From the NCBI GenBank assembly GCA_963721365.1, contig CAVRJE010000028.1, positions 265,551 to 329,550 of the forward strand: a stretch of 64,000 nucleotides of DNA. The letters are read 5' to 3'. Below the pieces are notes generated by a model, which did no database searches, had not been told where the DNA came from, and was given only the letters and a program-made list of their open reading frames with translations. The translations under genes and the position numbers were made by a program. Every line of letters begins with the position of its first letter. Position 1 is the stretch's first letter. Positions 49,360-60,262 of this stretch are shown here, piece by piece. The DNA comes from CAIQPS01 sp963721365 (GTDB lineage Bacteria; Actinomycetota; Thermoleophilia; RBG-16-64-13).

Positions 49360-50168
49360 CTAGTTGTGGTGGTAGCCCCCGTCCACCAGCAAGGTCTGCC
49401 CGGTCATGAAGTCGCTGTCGGTCGAGGCGAGGAAGAAGGCCGGACCGGCCAGGTCGTCGGCCTCCTCGTTGCGCTGCGGTAGGCACTGCCCCTTCCGGGT
49501 GGTCTCCCAGTGCTCGGGCACGCCGGCTGCCTGCTCGCGGTTGGCCTCGGTGAGCGTGAAGCCGGGGGCGAGGGCGTTCACCCGGATGCCTTCGGGGCCC
49601 AATTCCCGGGCAAGCGCCCTGGTGAAGCCGATGATGCCTCCCTTGCTCGAAACGTAGTGGATGAAGCCCGCCACACCCTCCCAGAACGTGGAGGAAGTGA
49701 GGTTGATGATCTTGCCGTAGCCCTGGGGCTTCATGTAGGGGTAGACCGCGCGGGCGCAGAACCACATACCCCGCAGGTTCACGTCGAGCATGTAGTCCCA
49801 GTCCTCGACCTTCCACTCGTAGAAGGGCTGCCAGGGCTGCTTGGACATGACGCCGCGGAACGCCGCCGCGTTGTTCACCAGGATGTCGATCTTGCCGCCG
49901 TAGGTGTCGGCGAGAAGCTTGGCCGCCGCTTCGCATTGCTCGAGATGGGTGATGTCGCAGGTTATGGGGATAGCCTCTCCCCCGGCCGCCTTGATCTCGT
50001 CGGCCACCCGGATCGGCGCCGGGGCCGTCGATGTCCAGCACGCCGACTTTCGCCCCTTCGGCGGCGAGGCGCAGCGAGATGGAACGGCCGATGCTGTTGG
50101 TGCCGCCCCCGCCGGTGACGAGAGCCACCCGGCCCTGCAACCTTTTCGCGACAAGCTCGTGAGCTCAT
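49360..50168 (-). CDS. Short-chain dehydrogenase/reductase (frameshifted near its start)
   Basis: About 268 residues. ATG 50168 has GAAGGAGACAAGG upstream; slips near 50148 and 50020 must be corrected. LQGRVALVTGGGGTNSIGRSI, KIDILVNNAAAFRG, INLTSSTFWEGVAGFIHYVSSKGGI (catalytic residues, Y and K) and NALAPGFTLTEANREQ follow, ending VDGGYHHN. It is downstream of the OYE/GMC pair on the same strand and probably in the same operon, acting on an alcohol or ketone intermediate. Confidence 0.84.
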
Positions 50169-50198
50169 CCTTGTCTCCTTCTGGTTAAGGATGCTGCG

Positions 50199-52178
50199 CT
50201 ATATCTCGAGCGCCACTTCGAAGGCTTCGTGTATGGCGTTGAAGAGGATGCGGGGCTCGCGGCAATCGCCGACGACGTGGACTTCGGGCGCCACATCGCG
50301 GAAGCGCCTCGACGACCTCGGTCCGCGCCCGCAGGTCGGGCGCGAGCACGACCGCATCGGCCTCCAGTTCGGAATCCTGCCCCTGCTCGTCCCGTACCAC
50401 GACCTTCCCCTCGCGCACCTCCTTCAAGACCACGCCCTTGCGCGGCCTGATGCCGTGCTCGTCCAGGTAGTCCTGCAGCACGACGATATCGACGAAGTTC
50501 ACCGTCTGATCCCCGGCCGAGCCTGCCCGGCAGCTCGACGATCGCCACCTGCTTGCCCTGGCGGGCCAACACGAGCGCCGCCTCCAAGCCCATGCCTCCA
50601 TCCCCGGCCACGACGACGGCCGCGCCCGGCAGCCGCACCCGCGGCGCCCTTCATCACGTCCGCCGCCAAGCATCACGTTGGGCCCATCCACACCCGGGAC
50701 GTCGCGGCAGGACCGGCTCGGCCCCGACCGCGACGACCACTTCGTCGGGGGCTTCCGCCCTCACCCGGTCGACCGTGGCCTCGGTGCCCAGTCTGACGTC
50801 CACTTTCGAGGCGTCCATCTGCCGCAGGATGTAGTCGACGAACCGCTTCCAGTCGGCCTTGAAATCGGGGCCGGCCGCGGCCAGCAGGTTGCCGCCGAGC
50901 CGGTCTTCCTTCTCGAACAAGGTGACGCTGTGCCCCCGGGAGGAGGCGACCAGCGCCGCTTCCATGCCGGCGGGACCGCCGCCGACCACGACCACCTTCT
51001 TCGCCTTCGCGGCCACCGGCGGAACGCAGCGGTAGTAGTCCTCCCTCACCGCCACCGGGTTGACGGCGCACCTCACCGGCAGGCTGTGGGCCCCGCGGAT
51101 GAGGCAGGCTATTGCAGCGGATGCAGGGGATGGCGTCCTGTTTGCGGCCCCGGAAGGTCTTCTTCGGCAGCGCCGGGTCGGCTATGAGCGCCCGGCAGAG
51201 GGCGACGAAGTCCACCTTGCCCGCCGCCACCCATTCCCCGGCCTCGTCGAGGTCCACGATGGCACCCACCACTCCCACCGGCGTCCGGACCGCCTTCTTG
51301 ATCTCCGCCGCCCGCTCGAGGTTCTCCCCGTGCGGCAGATAGGTGGAGGGATGGGTGTAGGGGTAGGTGTGCGGCACCCCGATGGTGCCGGCCGAGACCT
51401 GGAGCAGATCGACCTTGTCCTGCATGATCTGCGCGTACCGGACGGCGTCGGCGATCTCGAGCCCACCCGGCACCAGGTCGCTGGCGCTGATGCGCCACTC
51501 GATGGGGAAGTCCGCGCCGCACCGCTCCCTGATGGCCTCGATGACCCGGATGCCGAAGCGGCACCGGTTCTCGAGGCTGCCGCCGTACTCGTCGGTCCGC
51601 GTGTTGACGGCCGGGGAGATGAACTGCGAGATGAGCCACCCGTGGCCCGCGTGGACCATGACCATGTCGAACCCGGCGGTCTTCGCCCGGAACGCGGCCG
51701 CCGCGAAGTGGTCGATGACCTCGTCGATCATCGCCAGGCTCATCTCCTCGATCACCTGCTCGCCCCGCCGCCTGTCTTCGGTGAAGATGCCCACCATGGC
51801 CGAGGGCCCGATGGGGTTCCTGCCGCCGTTGAGCTGGCTGACCGCCTGCCGGCCCCCGTGATTCAGCTGGATCGACGCTATGGCTCCGCCGGCCTTGATC
51901 ACCTCTGCCACCGACGTGAGAGCGGGGATGTAGAAGTCGGTCCCCAGATTCAGCTGTGTGGGCTGCGTGATGGCCCGGTCCGCGTCGATAGCGGTCTCGA
52001 GGACGGTGATGATACCGGCGCCGCCCCTGGCCTGCGTCCGGTAGAACTCCACGAGCTCGCTGGACACCGACTGGTCGGCGTGAGCTATGCAGGTGAGCGT
52101 GGGCGCCGCCTCGATGCGGTTCTTCGCGGTGAGCGGGCCGATCTTCAGTGGTTGGAGCAGCGCTTCGAACGGGGGCAT
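50199..52178 (-). CDS. Old Yellow Enzyme-type FMN/Fe-S/FAD reductase (FadH/BaiCD-like, frameshifted)
   Basis: About 655 residues after five or so frame slips (near 51105, 50690, 50620, 50530 and 50320). The TIM-barrel half reads LKIGPLTAKNRIEAAP, HADQSVSSELVEFYRTQARGG, IQLNHGGRQA and HAGHGWLISQFISP. An Fe-S cysteine set begins at CIRCNSC. The FAD half has KKVVVVGGGPAGMEAALVASSRGH and VVVAGDGGMGLEAALVLARQGK. The enzymes reduce activated C=C bonds of enones or dienoyl-CoA. ATG 52178 follows the GMC stop directly. BaiCD- or FadH-like specificity cannot be decided. Confidence 0.83.
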
Positions 52179-52179
52179 C

Positions 52180-53494
52180 TCAGGCGCCTTTCTCGAGTTG
52201 TTCGTTCACGAGGCGCTTCGCCAGTCCGATGATGGTGAGCGCCGGAGGCAGCCCCATGGGTTCGGGGATGACACTGGAGTCGCATACGTAGAGGCCGGCA
52301 ATCTGCGGTCTGCAGATCGGAGTCGAGCACGTCGCCGATGCGGACGGTCCCGCCGGGGTGCGCGCCGCGGGGAGGGCTGGTGAGGATGGTGTCCGGATCG
52401 CAGCCCGCCCTGACCAGGATGCGGGTGGCGATCTCCCGGCCGCGCGCCAGACGGCCAAGCTCCTCCTGCCCGAGCGGCTTCGAGACCTTCCCGTCGGCCA
52501 AGATCGATCCGGTCAGCGGGTCGCGCGCCTTGGTCATGATGCCCAGAGTGCGGGGATAGCCGAGGAAGTGACGAGGCCTCCGGGGACCACCCACGAGGAG
52601 GCCGAAGAAGAACAGCGGCCAGGGGTCGACCACGTCGGTCATGATGATCCCCTCGTCCTGCAGGTCGGTGGTGCCGCAGCTCATGGGGATGTCGTGAGAG
52701 GATCCCGGCCCGTTCGATATCCCCGACGTCAGACAGAGCGGATCGATGAAGAACCCGTTGCGCCCCGCGTCGTCGATCCCCGAAGCTTGGAGCAGCATGG
52801 GAGTACCCAGGCCTCCTCCGGCCAGCACCACTCTCTCCGCCTCGACCACGAACGGCCCCGATTTGGCCAAACCGCGGACGCCGGTGACCTTCCCACCGTC
52901 CGATAGCACCTCTTCGACATGTGCCTCCGTCGCCAGCCGGGCACCGCCGGCCAGTGCTTCCTCCACGTATTCGCGCGCCGTCCACTTGGCCCCTTTGGCG
53001 CATCCGATCATGCACTTGGGGCAAGACAGATCGCATTCGGCCGCATCGATGAAGTGCGGGAAGGGATTCCAATCGAGCCCCTCTTCGCGAGCGGACGCCA
53101 TGATGCGCTGAGAACCGGTTCCCACCAGACGATCAGGCAGGGGGGCCAGATCCAGTTCCCTGGAGACTTCCTCGACATAGGGAGCCAAGTCGATGCCGTG
53201 ACGTTCCTTGAGCCACGGCGGAGGAGGAAAGGCCACACCACAGAAAATGACGGTGCTGCCTCCGACGGTGATCAGCCGGACCATCTGCGTACCTTCGATG
53301 GAGGCGAAGTTGCCCATGTGGTCCAGCATCTTGAGCATGGTCCGCCAGCTACCCACCGGCTTGTGATAGGCGCCTTCCTCGAGGATGAGCACCTCTTTGC
53401 CGCGCCGAGTGAGTTCCCGGGCGACAGTGGCACCTCCGGCGCCGCTCCCCACGACGACCGTCTGGGCCTTCAGACGCTGCAAGTCAGTCGCCAT
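52180..53494 (-). CDS. GMC/FAD-dependent oxidoreductase (one frameshift)
   Basis: About 437 residues from ATG 53494 (GGGAGGAGCG upstream). The FAD motif is VVVGSGAGGATVARELTRRGKEV at residues 12-34. A cysteine set, CDLSCPKCMIGCAKGAKW, near residue 165 suggests an Fe-S cluster. The C-terminus, after a slip near 52312, reads VCDSSVIPEPMGLPPALTIIGLAKRL, the usual GMC end with the catalytic region. It would oxidise an alcohol or saturated ring to a ketone or enone, matching the following reductase and SDR. The substrate could be a terpenoid, sugar or cyclitol. Confidence 0.82.
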
Positions 53495-53550
53495 CGCTCC
53501 TCCCATCCACGTCGCTGAGCGGCCGCGGGATGCACGCGCCGGAAAAGAAC

Positions 53551-53603
53551 GGGGCGGGGGTCCCGGTACGCCGGTCACAACCGGGCACCGCAACCCCCGC
53601 CCC
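53551..53603 (-). terminator. Large GC-rich hairpin after the binding-protein gene
   Basis: GGGGCGGGGGT (53551-53561) pairs with ACCCCCGCCCC (53593-53603), and an inner CCCGGT pairs with ACCGGG. It lies 60 bp past the stop of the binding-protein gene and before the GMC start. Probably a terminator or attenuator of the GMC transcript from upstream. Confidence 0.55.
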
Positions 53604-53661
53604 CAGACTATCAGGAGGGGACCGCTTCTACCGGGCCGCTCTCCTTGTCACCTCTTTGCGT

Positions 53662-55096
53662 CTACGCGTACACCATCGGTGTGGCCTTCGCCTGGACGGT
53701 GGTGCCAGGAGCGGTGGCGTTGCTCACCACCACTATCTCGATGGGGAACTTGGTGCCCTTGATCCACTGGCCTGCGCCGATCCACGCATAGCAGTTGTTG
53801 GCGATGGGACGCCCGCCGGCTGGGATCCACCGGAGCGGTGAAGTCGATGGAACCTTGCTGGAAGGTGTTCTTGGTCGTCAGGACTGCGTCGATGACCGCG
53901 TTCTTGTCCTCGGCGTTTGTCGCCCGCTTGTACACATCGATGGCCCACTCGTACTTGCCGTAGCAGCCGATGGACGCGGTCCACTGCTCGCCGGTCTTTG
54001 CCTCGTAGTCTGCCGCCAGACCCTCGGAGTCGAGATCCGACAGGGTGTCCTTGATCTTCCAGCTGGGGTGCCACGCGACCTCGCCTATCAGGCCGAGACC
54101 CTGGTTGGGGTAGCTCATGACGGCCTGTGGGAAGATGAGGGCCTTGCCCGAGCTGATGAACTTGGGCTGGTAGCCCTGCTGCAGGCTCTGGGTCAAGAAG
54201 TTGGAGAACCACGGCGGGTCGTTGGTGCCGCAGATGATCTCGCAACCCTCGTTCTTGAACTGGGTGATCTGCTGGGTGAAGTCCTCAGCCGGGACTGCAT
54301 AGGGTGCGGGCACCGTCAGGGTGTAGCCCTTCTCGGCGAACACCTTCGGTGCCGCGCTCGGGTCCATCCAGCCTTTGTAGTCGGCGTCGTTCTGGAAGAG
54401 CATCCCGACCTTCTTGTTGGTCTGAACGCCACTGGTCTCAAACGCGTCGGTGAAGCAGGCGATGGTCTCTTCCGAGCCGAGCATGTTGCCGTAGACCCAC
54501 TTCTTCTCGACCACTTTACCGTCGGGGCCGATAAAGAGGGCCTGCCAGGGGCTGAAGCTCAGCAGCGTGGGGCACCCGAGGGTCTCGCCTTGGTCTGCTA
54601 CCGGGTTGCACGTGTCCGGTGTGCCGGAGGCCAGGAGCATGTCGACCTTGTCGTTGGTGACCAAGTCGCCTGCTACCTGCGATGCCCGGTTGGAGTCGGA
54701 CTGGCTGTCCTTGACGATGAGTTCGATCATGCGCTTTTTGCCGTCGCCGGTGACGATGCCGTCCTTCATGATCTCGTTGACCCGCCCGATCCACCAATCA
54801 TCGGCGATGGCGAAGACCGAGAAGTTGCCGGTCTTGGGCGATACCAAACCGAGCTTGATGGCCCGGCCCTCTTCCGCGCCGGCGGACACCGTCGTGGTCG
54901 CACCCGCGGTGGTAGTCGGACCGGCTGTCGTGGTGACCCCGGCGGTCGTGGTCGGACCCGCCGTCGTGGTGGTCTCCTCGGTGCCGCCGCACGCGGCGAC
55001 AAGCCCCCCGAGACCGCCGGCAACGCCGATCGTGGCTCCCGCCACTCCGGCTATCTTGAGGAATTCGCGGCGACTTACGGCTCTTTCTTCTGGCAT
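53662..55096 (-). CDS. Branched-chain amino acid-type ABC substrate-binding lipoprotein 2 (Tat signal)
   Basis: About 478 residues from ATG 55096. VSRREFLKIAGVAG is a twin-arginine signal, LVAAC the lipobox, and a Thr/Val-rich linker follows to about residue 70. The Peripla_BP_6 domain includes KLGLVSPKTGNFSVFAI and LGCPTLLSFSPWQALF. A slip near 53830 hides the end; the correct frame gives IANNCYAWIGAGQWIKGTKF and ends TPMVYA with TAG at 53662. It closely resembles the protein at 4278-5738. It has its own promoter with a TetR-like half site and lies just downstream of the liv operon. Confidence 0.9.
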
Positions 55097-55153
55097 CTCG
55101 AACCCCCTCAGTTGAGCATGACCCGTTCGGCAGACCGATGGCGTGCCCGAACT

Positions 55154-55173
55154 TATTGAGCAGGCGCTCGGCA
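55154..55173. promoter_or_regulatory. Imperfect copy of the TetR operator
   Basis: TATTGAG, six bases, CTCGGCA: the first half, the first three spacer bases and the CTC of the second half equal the site at 48598-48617, with the same spacing. It starts about two bases after the predicted transcription start of the binding-protein gene. Confidence 0.4.
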
Positions 55174-55181
55174 CCACTATG

Positions 55182-55211
55182 ACTATACCTTTGGCCCGAA
55201 GACGGTGTCAA
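55182..55211 (-). promoter_or_regulatory. Promoter of binding-protein gene 2
   Basis: TTGACA (55211-55206), 18-bp spacer, TATAGT (55187-55182). It follows directly after the terminator of the liv operon. Confidence 0.6.
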
Positions 55212-55238
55212 ACGGCCGCTCCCTGGGGAGCGGCCGTT
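55211..55238 (-). terminator. Intrinsic terminator of the liv operon
   Basis: AACGGCCGCTCC and GGAGCGGCCGTT form a perfect 12-bp stem with loop CTGG, followed on the minus strand by a short TTT. It starts 40 bases after the livF stop. Confidence 0.75.
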
Positions 55239-55277
55239 GTGCCACCAGATGGAAAGTAACTCTGTAGTACGGAACTG

Positions 55278-55983
55278 CTAGAGGGCCAGGTAGGCCTTCT
55301 TCACGTGGTCGCTCTCCTGCAGGAAAGAGCAGGCGCCCTGCAGGACAAGATGCCCGTTCTCGAGCACGTAGGCGCGGTCGGCGACCTGCAGAGTCTGGCG
55401 CACGTTCTGCTCGACCAGCAGGATGGTGATGCCTTCGGCGTGCAGCGTCTTGAGGATTTCGAAGACCTCCGAGACCACTTTCGGCGCCAGGCCGTTCGAC
55501 GGCTCGTCGACGAGCACCATCTTGGGCCGGGACATCAGGCCGCGGCCCATGGCCAGCATCTGCTGTTCCCCACCGCTCAGCGTCCGAGACAGCTGGTTCT
55601 TGCGCTCCTCGAGCCTGGGAAACAGCGTGAAGACCCACTTCATGGTGTCCTGACCGCTCTTTCCACGACCGCTTGGGATACGCGCCCATCTCGAGGTTCT
55701 CTTTGATGGACATGTCGGTGAAGAGCTTGCGGCTCTCGGGGATGTGCGACAGCCCCAGGTCGACGATGTCATTGGCGTGGACCGTATCGATGCGCTTGTC
55801 GAGGAAGCTGATGCTGCCGGACCAAGGCCTCATCACGCCGGAGATGGTCTTGAGCAGAGTCGTCTTGCCCGAGCTGTTGGCTCCGATCAGGGCGACGAAC
55901 TCCCCTTCCTCGACGTTGATTGACAGGTCCCACAGGACCTGTACCCGACCGTATCCTGTGCTTAGACCGTCAACTCGCAACAT
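55278..55983 (-). CDS. livF: Branched-chain amino acid-type ABC transporter ATPase LivF (one frameshift)
   Basis: About 235 residues from ATG 55983, overlapping the livG end by 14 bases. Walker A is GANSSGKTT, then LGLSHIPESRKLFTDMSIKENLEMGAY, signature LSGGEQQMLAMGRGLM and Walker B MVLVDEPSNGLA. A slip near 55667 breaks the frame after the middle. Together with LivG it energises the LivHM permease for uptake of hydrophobic amino acids or, in such catabolic settings, aromatic acids. Confidence 0.92.
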
Positions 55984-56707
55984 CGCATTCTTCCCCAAGA
56001 TAGACTTCGATGACCTTCTCGTTCGCAGCCACTTCGGCAGGAGTGCCTTCCGCGATCTTCTTGCCGTAGTCCAGCACGACGATGCGGTCGCTGGTGTTCA
56101 TGATGGCCTGCATCACGTGCTCGATCATGATGACCGTGACGCCACTATCCCGCAGTCGCCGGACGTCGCCCATTGCCTCGGTCACTTCCGTGGCAGTGAG
56201 ACCTGCCATCAACTCGTCCAGCAACATCAGTTGCGGATCGCTGGCCAGAGCGCGAGCGACCTCCAGGCGCTTCTGGTTGGCCAGAACGAGATCGCCGGCC
56301 GGCAGGTCCTTGAGGGTCAGAAGATCGACGAACTCAAGAGCTTCTTCGGCCTTCTTCTGGGCCTCGCGAGAACTGATCCGCCGGCCGGTCCCGAAGAGCG
56401 CCCCGACCATGACGTTCCGCAGGACAGGGACGTGCGGGAAGATCTTGACGGTCTGAAAGGTGCGCGCGATACCCAGACGGGTGATCTTGAACGCAGGGAG
56501 CGGGGTGATGTCACGCCCGTTGAACGTGATCTTACCCGTGGTCGGCTTGAGTGCCGCCGAGATCAGGTTGAACAGAGTGGTCTTGCCGGCGCCGTTCGGC
56601 CCGATAAGCCCGAGTATCTCTCCCTTGTCCACGTAGAAGTCGACGTCCGACACTGCCACGAGGCCGCCGAAATGCTTGGTGACTCCCTCACCTTCAAGCA
56701 GGTGCAC
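55970..56707 (-). CDS. livG: Branched-chain amino acid-type ABC transporter ATPase LivG
   Basis: A 245-residue intact protein. Walker A GPNGAGKT, LGIARTFQTVKIFPHVPVLRNVMVG (LivG-typical Q-loop region), Walker B LMLLDELMAGLT and H-loop MIEHVMQAIM. The signature is NQKRLEVARAL, lacking the canonical LSGGQ glycines as in many LivG proteins that have LxYGxxRxLE. Its start overlaps the livM stop by 14 bases. Confidence 0.93.
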   Translation of the reverse strand: MHLLEGEGVTKHFGGLVAVSDVDFYVDKGEILGLIGPNGAGKTTLFNLISAALKPTTGKITFNGRDITPLPAFKITRLGIARTFQTVKIFPHVPVLRNVMVGALFGTGRRISSREAQKKAEEALEFVDLLTLKDLPAGDLVLANQKRLEVARALASDPQLMLLDELMAGLTATEVTEAMGDVRRLRDSGVTVIMIEHVMQAIMNTSDRIVVLDYGKKIAEGTPAEVAANEKVIEVYLGEECDVAS

Positions 56708-57645
56708 GTCGACCTCCTCTCATCTTGCGCCATATCTGCTGTCCCAGCCCCAGTATCCCATTGGGCATGAATGTGATGGCCAGGATCAGCACCAAACCGA
56801 AGATCAGCATGTACAGATCCGGGAACTTGGTCAGCAACTGATCCCCGAGTTCGGTGAACACGACCGCACCGATCACTGGGCCGATCAGATTGCCCATGCC
56901 ACCGAACATGGCCATGAGCACCGGAAGGAACGACGTGGTCATGTTGAAGGCGATGCCGGGGTCGATGTACGTGCGGCGGGTGGCGATGATGGCACCCGCC
57001 ATGGCCATGAACACCGAGCTGGTCGCGAAGATGATCACCTTCGTCCGCACGACGTTGATGCCGCTGTGGGCCGCCGCTTCTTCGTATTCGCCGATGCTCT
57101 GCAGCGCGAGGCCGTGACGCGAGCGCCGGATCATGTAGGCCGACACCAGCGTGATGACCACGACCGCGAACATGGCGTAGTAGGCGACCGCCTGGGTCTC
57201 CGTCTCTACGAAGCGGCCGCGCGTCCCGGTGACCAGGCGCTCGACCTCGAGAACGACATTGTTGACCAGCAGCACCACCGCGAAGGTGAACATCGTGAAG
57301 TACACGCCCCGGAGCCTGAGGGTCAGTGCGCCGATCGCCGAGCGCGACGACGAAGGACGCGATCCCGGCGATGATGATCACGACCACGAACGGTACGGGC
57401 CCGTTGGCGACGGCCGCGATATAGAAGCCGAGACCGTAGAATGCCGCGGTCGCCAAAGACATGTAGCCGCTGGGCCCTGAAAAGATGACCCAGGCGACGG
57501 TGAGGATGGCGTACCTCATGTAGTCGGAGACTCTCGTTACCCAGTAGCCCTCGGTGATCGTGGGAAGCAGCGCGAGCACCACGAAGATGACCGCCAGTAT
57601 GGCCAGAGAAATGATCCTTGTTTTGGAGAATGTGGTGGTTTTCAT
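56694..57645 (-). CDS. livM: Branched-chain amino acid-type ABC permease LivM (one frameshift)
   Basis: About 317 residues with eight to nine helices; the frame slips near 57340. GPSGYMSLATAAFYGLGFYIAAV and GVYFTMFTFAVVLLVNNVV match LivM, as does IIATRRTYIDPGIAFNMTTSF followed by GMGNLIGPVIGAVVFTELGD. ATG 57645 is two bases after the livH stop. The C-terminus is strongly basic. Confidence 0.9.
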
Positions 57646-57647
57646 AG

Positions 57648-58509
57648 CTACTTACCCATGATCCCTTTAGGCCGCACCAAGAGCAGCACGATGAAGATGG
57701 CGTAATACGCGATGAAGGTCATCGTCGGCTGGAAGTACGTGACGATTTGCGACACGACTCCCAGGATGAGACCGCCGATCATCGCGCCGGTGACGCTGCC
57801 GAGACCCCCCAGCACCACCACGATCATGGCGATCACCGTGTACTGAAGCCCCATGCTCGTCGAGATGGCATAGACGGTGCTGATCAGGCTACCGGCGACG
57901 CCGGCCATGCCCAGACCCAGTCCGAAGCAGATGGCCAACACACCGTGGACGTTGACGCCCATCAGTCCCGCTGTAGTCGGGTCCTGCCCGGAAGCTCGGA
58001 TGGCCTTGCCCATGCGCGTGCGGGCCAGGAACAAGTAGAAGAGCACGGAAATGACGACGACGACCCCCAGGGCCACCAGACGGTTGAGCGGGATCTGCGC
58101 GGAGGTGACGGTCCTGTTAAGGAAGACGACGTTCTGCGTCTGAGAGCCCCAGATCATCCGGGCGATGTTCTGCACCACGTACAGCAGCCCGAACGCCGCC
58201 AGCATCGACTTGCCTTCGAACACCTCGATCGACGGTGAAGTGTCCATGAGGCGCCGGAAGAGAGTCGCGTAGAGGAACCAACCGATCGCGAACACGAAGA
58301 CGCCCGACACCACCATCGAGACGAGCGGGTTGACGTTCGACACTGCCCAGCATCCAGAAGGTGATGAACGACCCGAGCATGATGAACTCGCCGTGAGCCA
58401 CGTTGAGCACGCGCCCTACCCCGTATTGCAGGCTGAACCCTACGGAGACGAGGGCGAAGATGCCTCCGAGTAGCAGCCCGGTGATAATGATGTCCCTGAC
58501 TACAACCAT
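57648..58509 (-). CDS. livH: Branched-chain amino acid-type ABC permease LivH (one frameshift)
   Basis: About 287 residues; slip near 58345. GIFALVSVGFSLQYGVGRVLNVAHGEFIMLG is the LivH signature (positions 16-46); later ARTRMGKAIRASGQDPTTAGLMGVN and VVVLGGLGSVTGAMIGGLILG. It forms the membrane channel with LivM. A hairpin at 58569-58590 separates it from the upstream binding-protein gene. Confidence 0.91.
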
Positions 58510-58568
58510 CCAAGATCCTTTTGTTTACTGCGCGTGCCCGCGCGATTGCACTACGGCCGAGGGAGCCG

Positions 58569-58590
58569 CCGGGGGCGCCTCTCGGCGCCC
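58569..58590 (-). terminator. Hairpin between binding-protein gene 3 and livH
   Basis: GGGGGCGCC (58569-58577) pairs with GGCGCCCCC (58582-58590), loop TCTC, with further GCC/GGC pairing outside. It sits 10 bases after the binding-protein stop and probably lowers read-through into the permease genes. Confidence 0.65.
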
Positions 58591-58600
58591 CCCGGCGCCC

Positions 58601-60094
58601 ACTCAGCCCAACTGCAGTTCTGCGTTCTTGCTAACCCACCTCGAGCCTAGCTGGTGCTGGTCGTGGACCGCGGCGGCAGCGTCCGCCCAAGTCGGTTTCG
58701 GATACATGATCGCTTCGTGCGTGCGCTTCGCGCCCACGTCGATGACCTGCGGGATAGCCGTTCTGCCACTGACCGATCTGACCGGCGTAGCACGACCCGT
58801 CGAGAATCTGGTTGGTGAAGAACGTGTCGTCGCTCATGAGCGTCTTGAAGTGCTCGGTGCGCATTACATCGGCGACCTTCGCCTGATCCAGAGTGGCGGC
58901 CTTCGTGATGGCCTGCCCGAAGAAGTCGAGCTGAGCCTTGTAGATCAGAGCGCCCCAGAAGTCGACGTTCTCTTTGCCGCCGACGAAGTCAGACAGCTTC
59001 TTGTAGTAGGCATCGACGTCGGGGGTCATCTTCGGAGTCCACGCGCCCTCGAACATGATCCCGTCGAGCGCGCCCTTGAAGCCGTCGTAGAACGCCTGGG
59101 TGGAGGTCGCCGGGACCGCCCAGGACGGCTTTGGGGTTGTAGTTGAGCTGCGCCATCGTGCCGTAGACCAGGGCGTTCTCGGCCGGATACTGGAAGGAGC
59201 AGACCAGATCCGGGTTCTCCCCTTGGATCTTCTTGATGATGCTCGACACGTCCTTGACCCCCAGCGGGACCGCAGTGCTGCTCAAGATATCGATGCCGGC
59301 GCTGGAGAAGTACACCGCCGCCTGGGCGTTGTACTCGATGCCGTGCAGGTCGTCGAGGTAGATGACCGAGGCGGTCTTGATGCCCAGTTCCTTGCCGATA
59401 TCTGCCATCGCGGGCATCTGATAATGGTTGGAGTAGTTGAGGACACTGGAAGAACCAGGGCAGGGTGCCCTTCTGCATCTCGGTCTCGAGCGTGGTGGCC
59501 CCGCCCTCCGTGCTCATCAGGATGTACTTGTGCGCGTTCGCCACGCCGGCTGCCGCGAACAGGAACGCGGTGCTGCACGGAGCGAACACGAAGTCGACCT
59601 TGTCCTCCTCCATTAGCTTGGTGAGGAGACGCATGCTGGTGTCGAGGTCGCTCTGGTCGTCGTAGACGGTCATTTCGATCGGCAGCTTCTTGCCGGCCAC
59701 GTCGAGACCGCCGGCCGCGTTGATGTCCTGAACCCACAGCTTGTAGGCGGGACCGAAGTGGGCCTGTTCGAACATCGCGTTGTAGCCGGAGATCGGCCGC
59801 GCAGCGCCGATGCGGATCTTGTCGACCGCCGGGGGTTCCGGGCCGGTGGCCACGGTCGTGGTCGGGACCTGCCGTGGTGGCCGGACCAGCGGTCGTGGCC
59901 GGACCGGCCGTGGTGGCCGTGGTGGCCGCTGTGGTCTCGGTGGTACCGCCGCACGCCGCGATCAGGCCGCCGAGGCCGCCTGCTACCGCGATCGTGCCGC
60001 CGGCGATGCCGGCGTACTTGAGAAAGTCGCGCCTGCTGACGGCCTTCTTGCCGAGCAGACCTTCGTCCGTTGTTTCCTTGGGTTCATCTGTCAT
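58601..60094 (-). CDS. Branched-chain amino acid-type ABC substrate-binding lipoprotein 3 (Tat signal, frameshifted)
   Basis: About 495 residues from ATG 60094 with GGAGGG upstream. AVSRRDFLKYAGIAGG is the Tat motif and LIAAC the lipobox, followed by an Ala/Thr/Gly/Pro repeat linker. The domain reads KIRIGAARPISGYNAMFEQAHFGP, PIEMTVYDDQSDLDTSM, KEL-GIKTASVIYLDDLHGIEY and so on. Slips near 59870, 59440, 59115 and 58755; the end is WADAAAAVHDQHQL...NAELQLG with TGA at 58601. It is the direct partner of the livHMGF genes that follow. Confidence 0.9.
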
Positions 60095-60262
60095 TACGTG
60101 GCCCTCCCTCCAACTTTGCTGACCTTTCCTGAACACCTCACACGGGAACAGCCGTCGCACCATGCGCCGGCCTTCCCGATCAGAGCCACACCCCACACCG
60201 TCATCCGACCACCTCCCGCGAGACTTCTTCACCTGTCGTCTGTCGCCCGTCTATGCTCCGCA

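Noticed and set aside
54890..54990. Repeated GGTCGTGGT-like units, also at 5500-5620 and 59850-59950, as CRISPR or tandem repeats
   Set aside because: They encode the Thr/Ala/Val-rich linkers of the three binding lipoproteins; codon-level repetition explains them.
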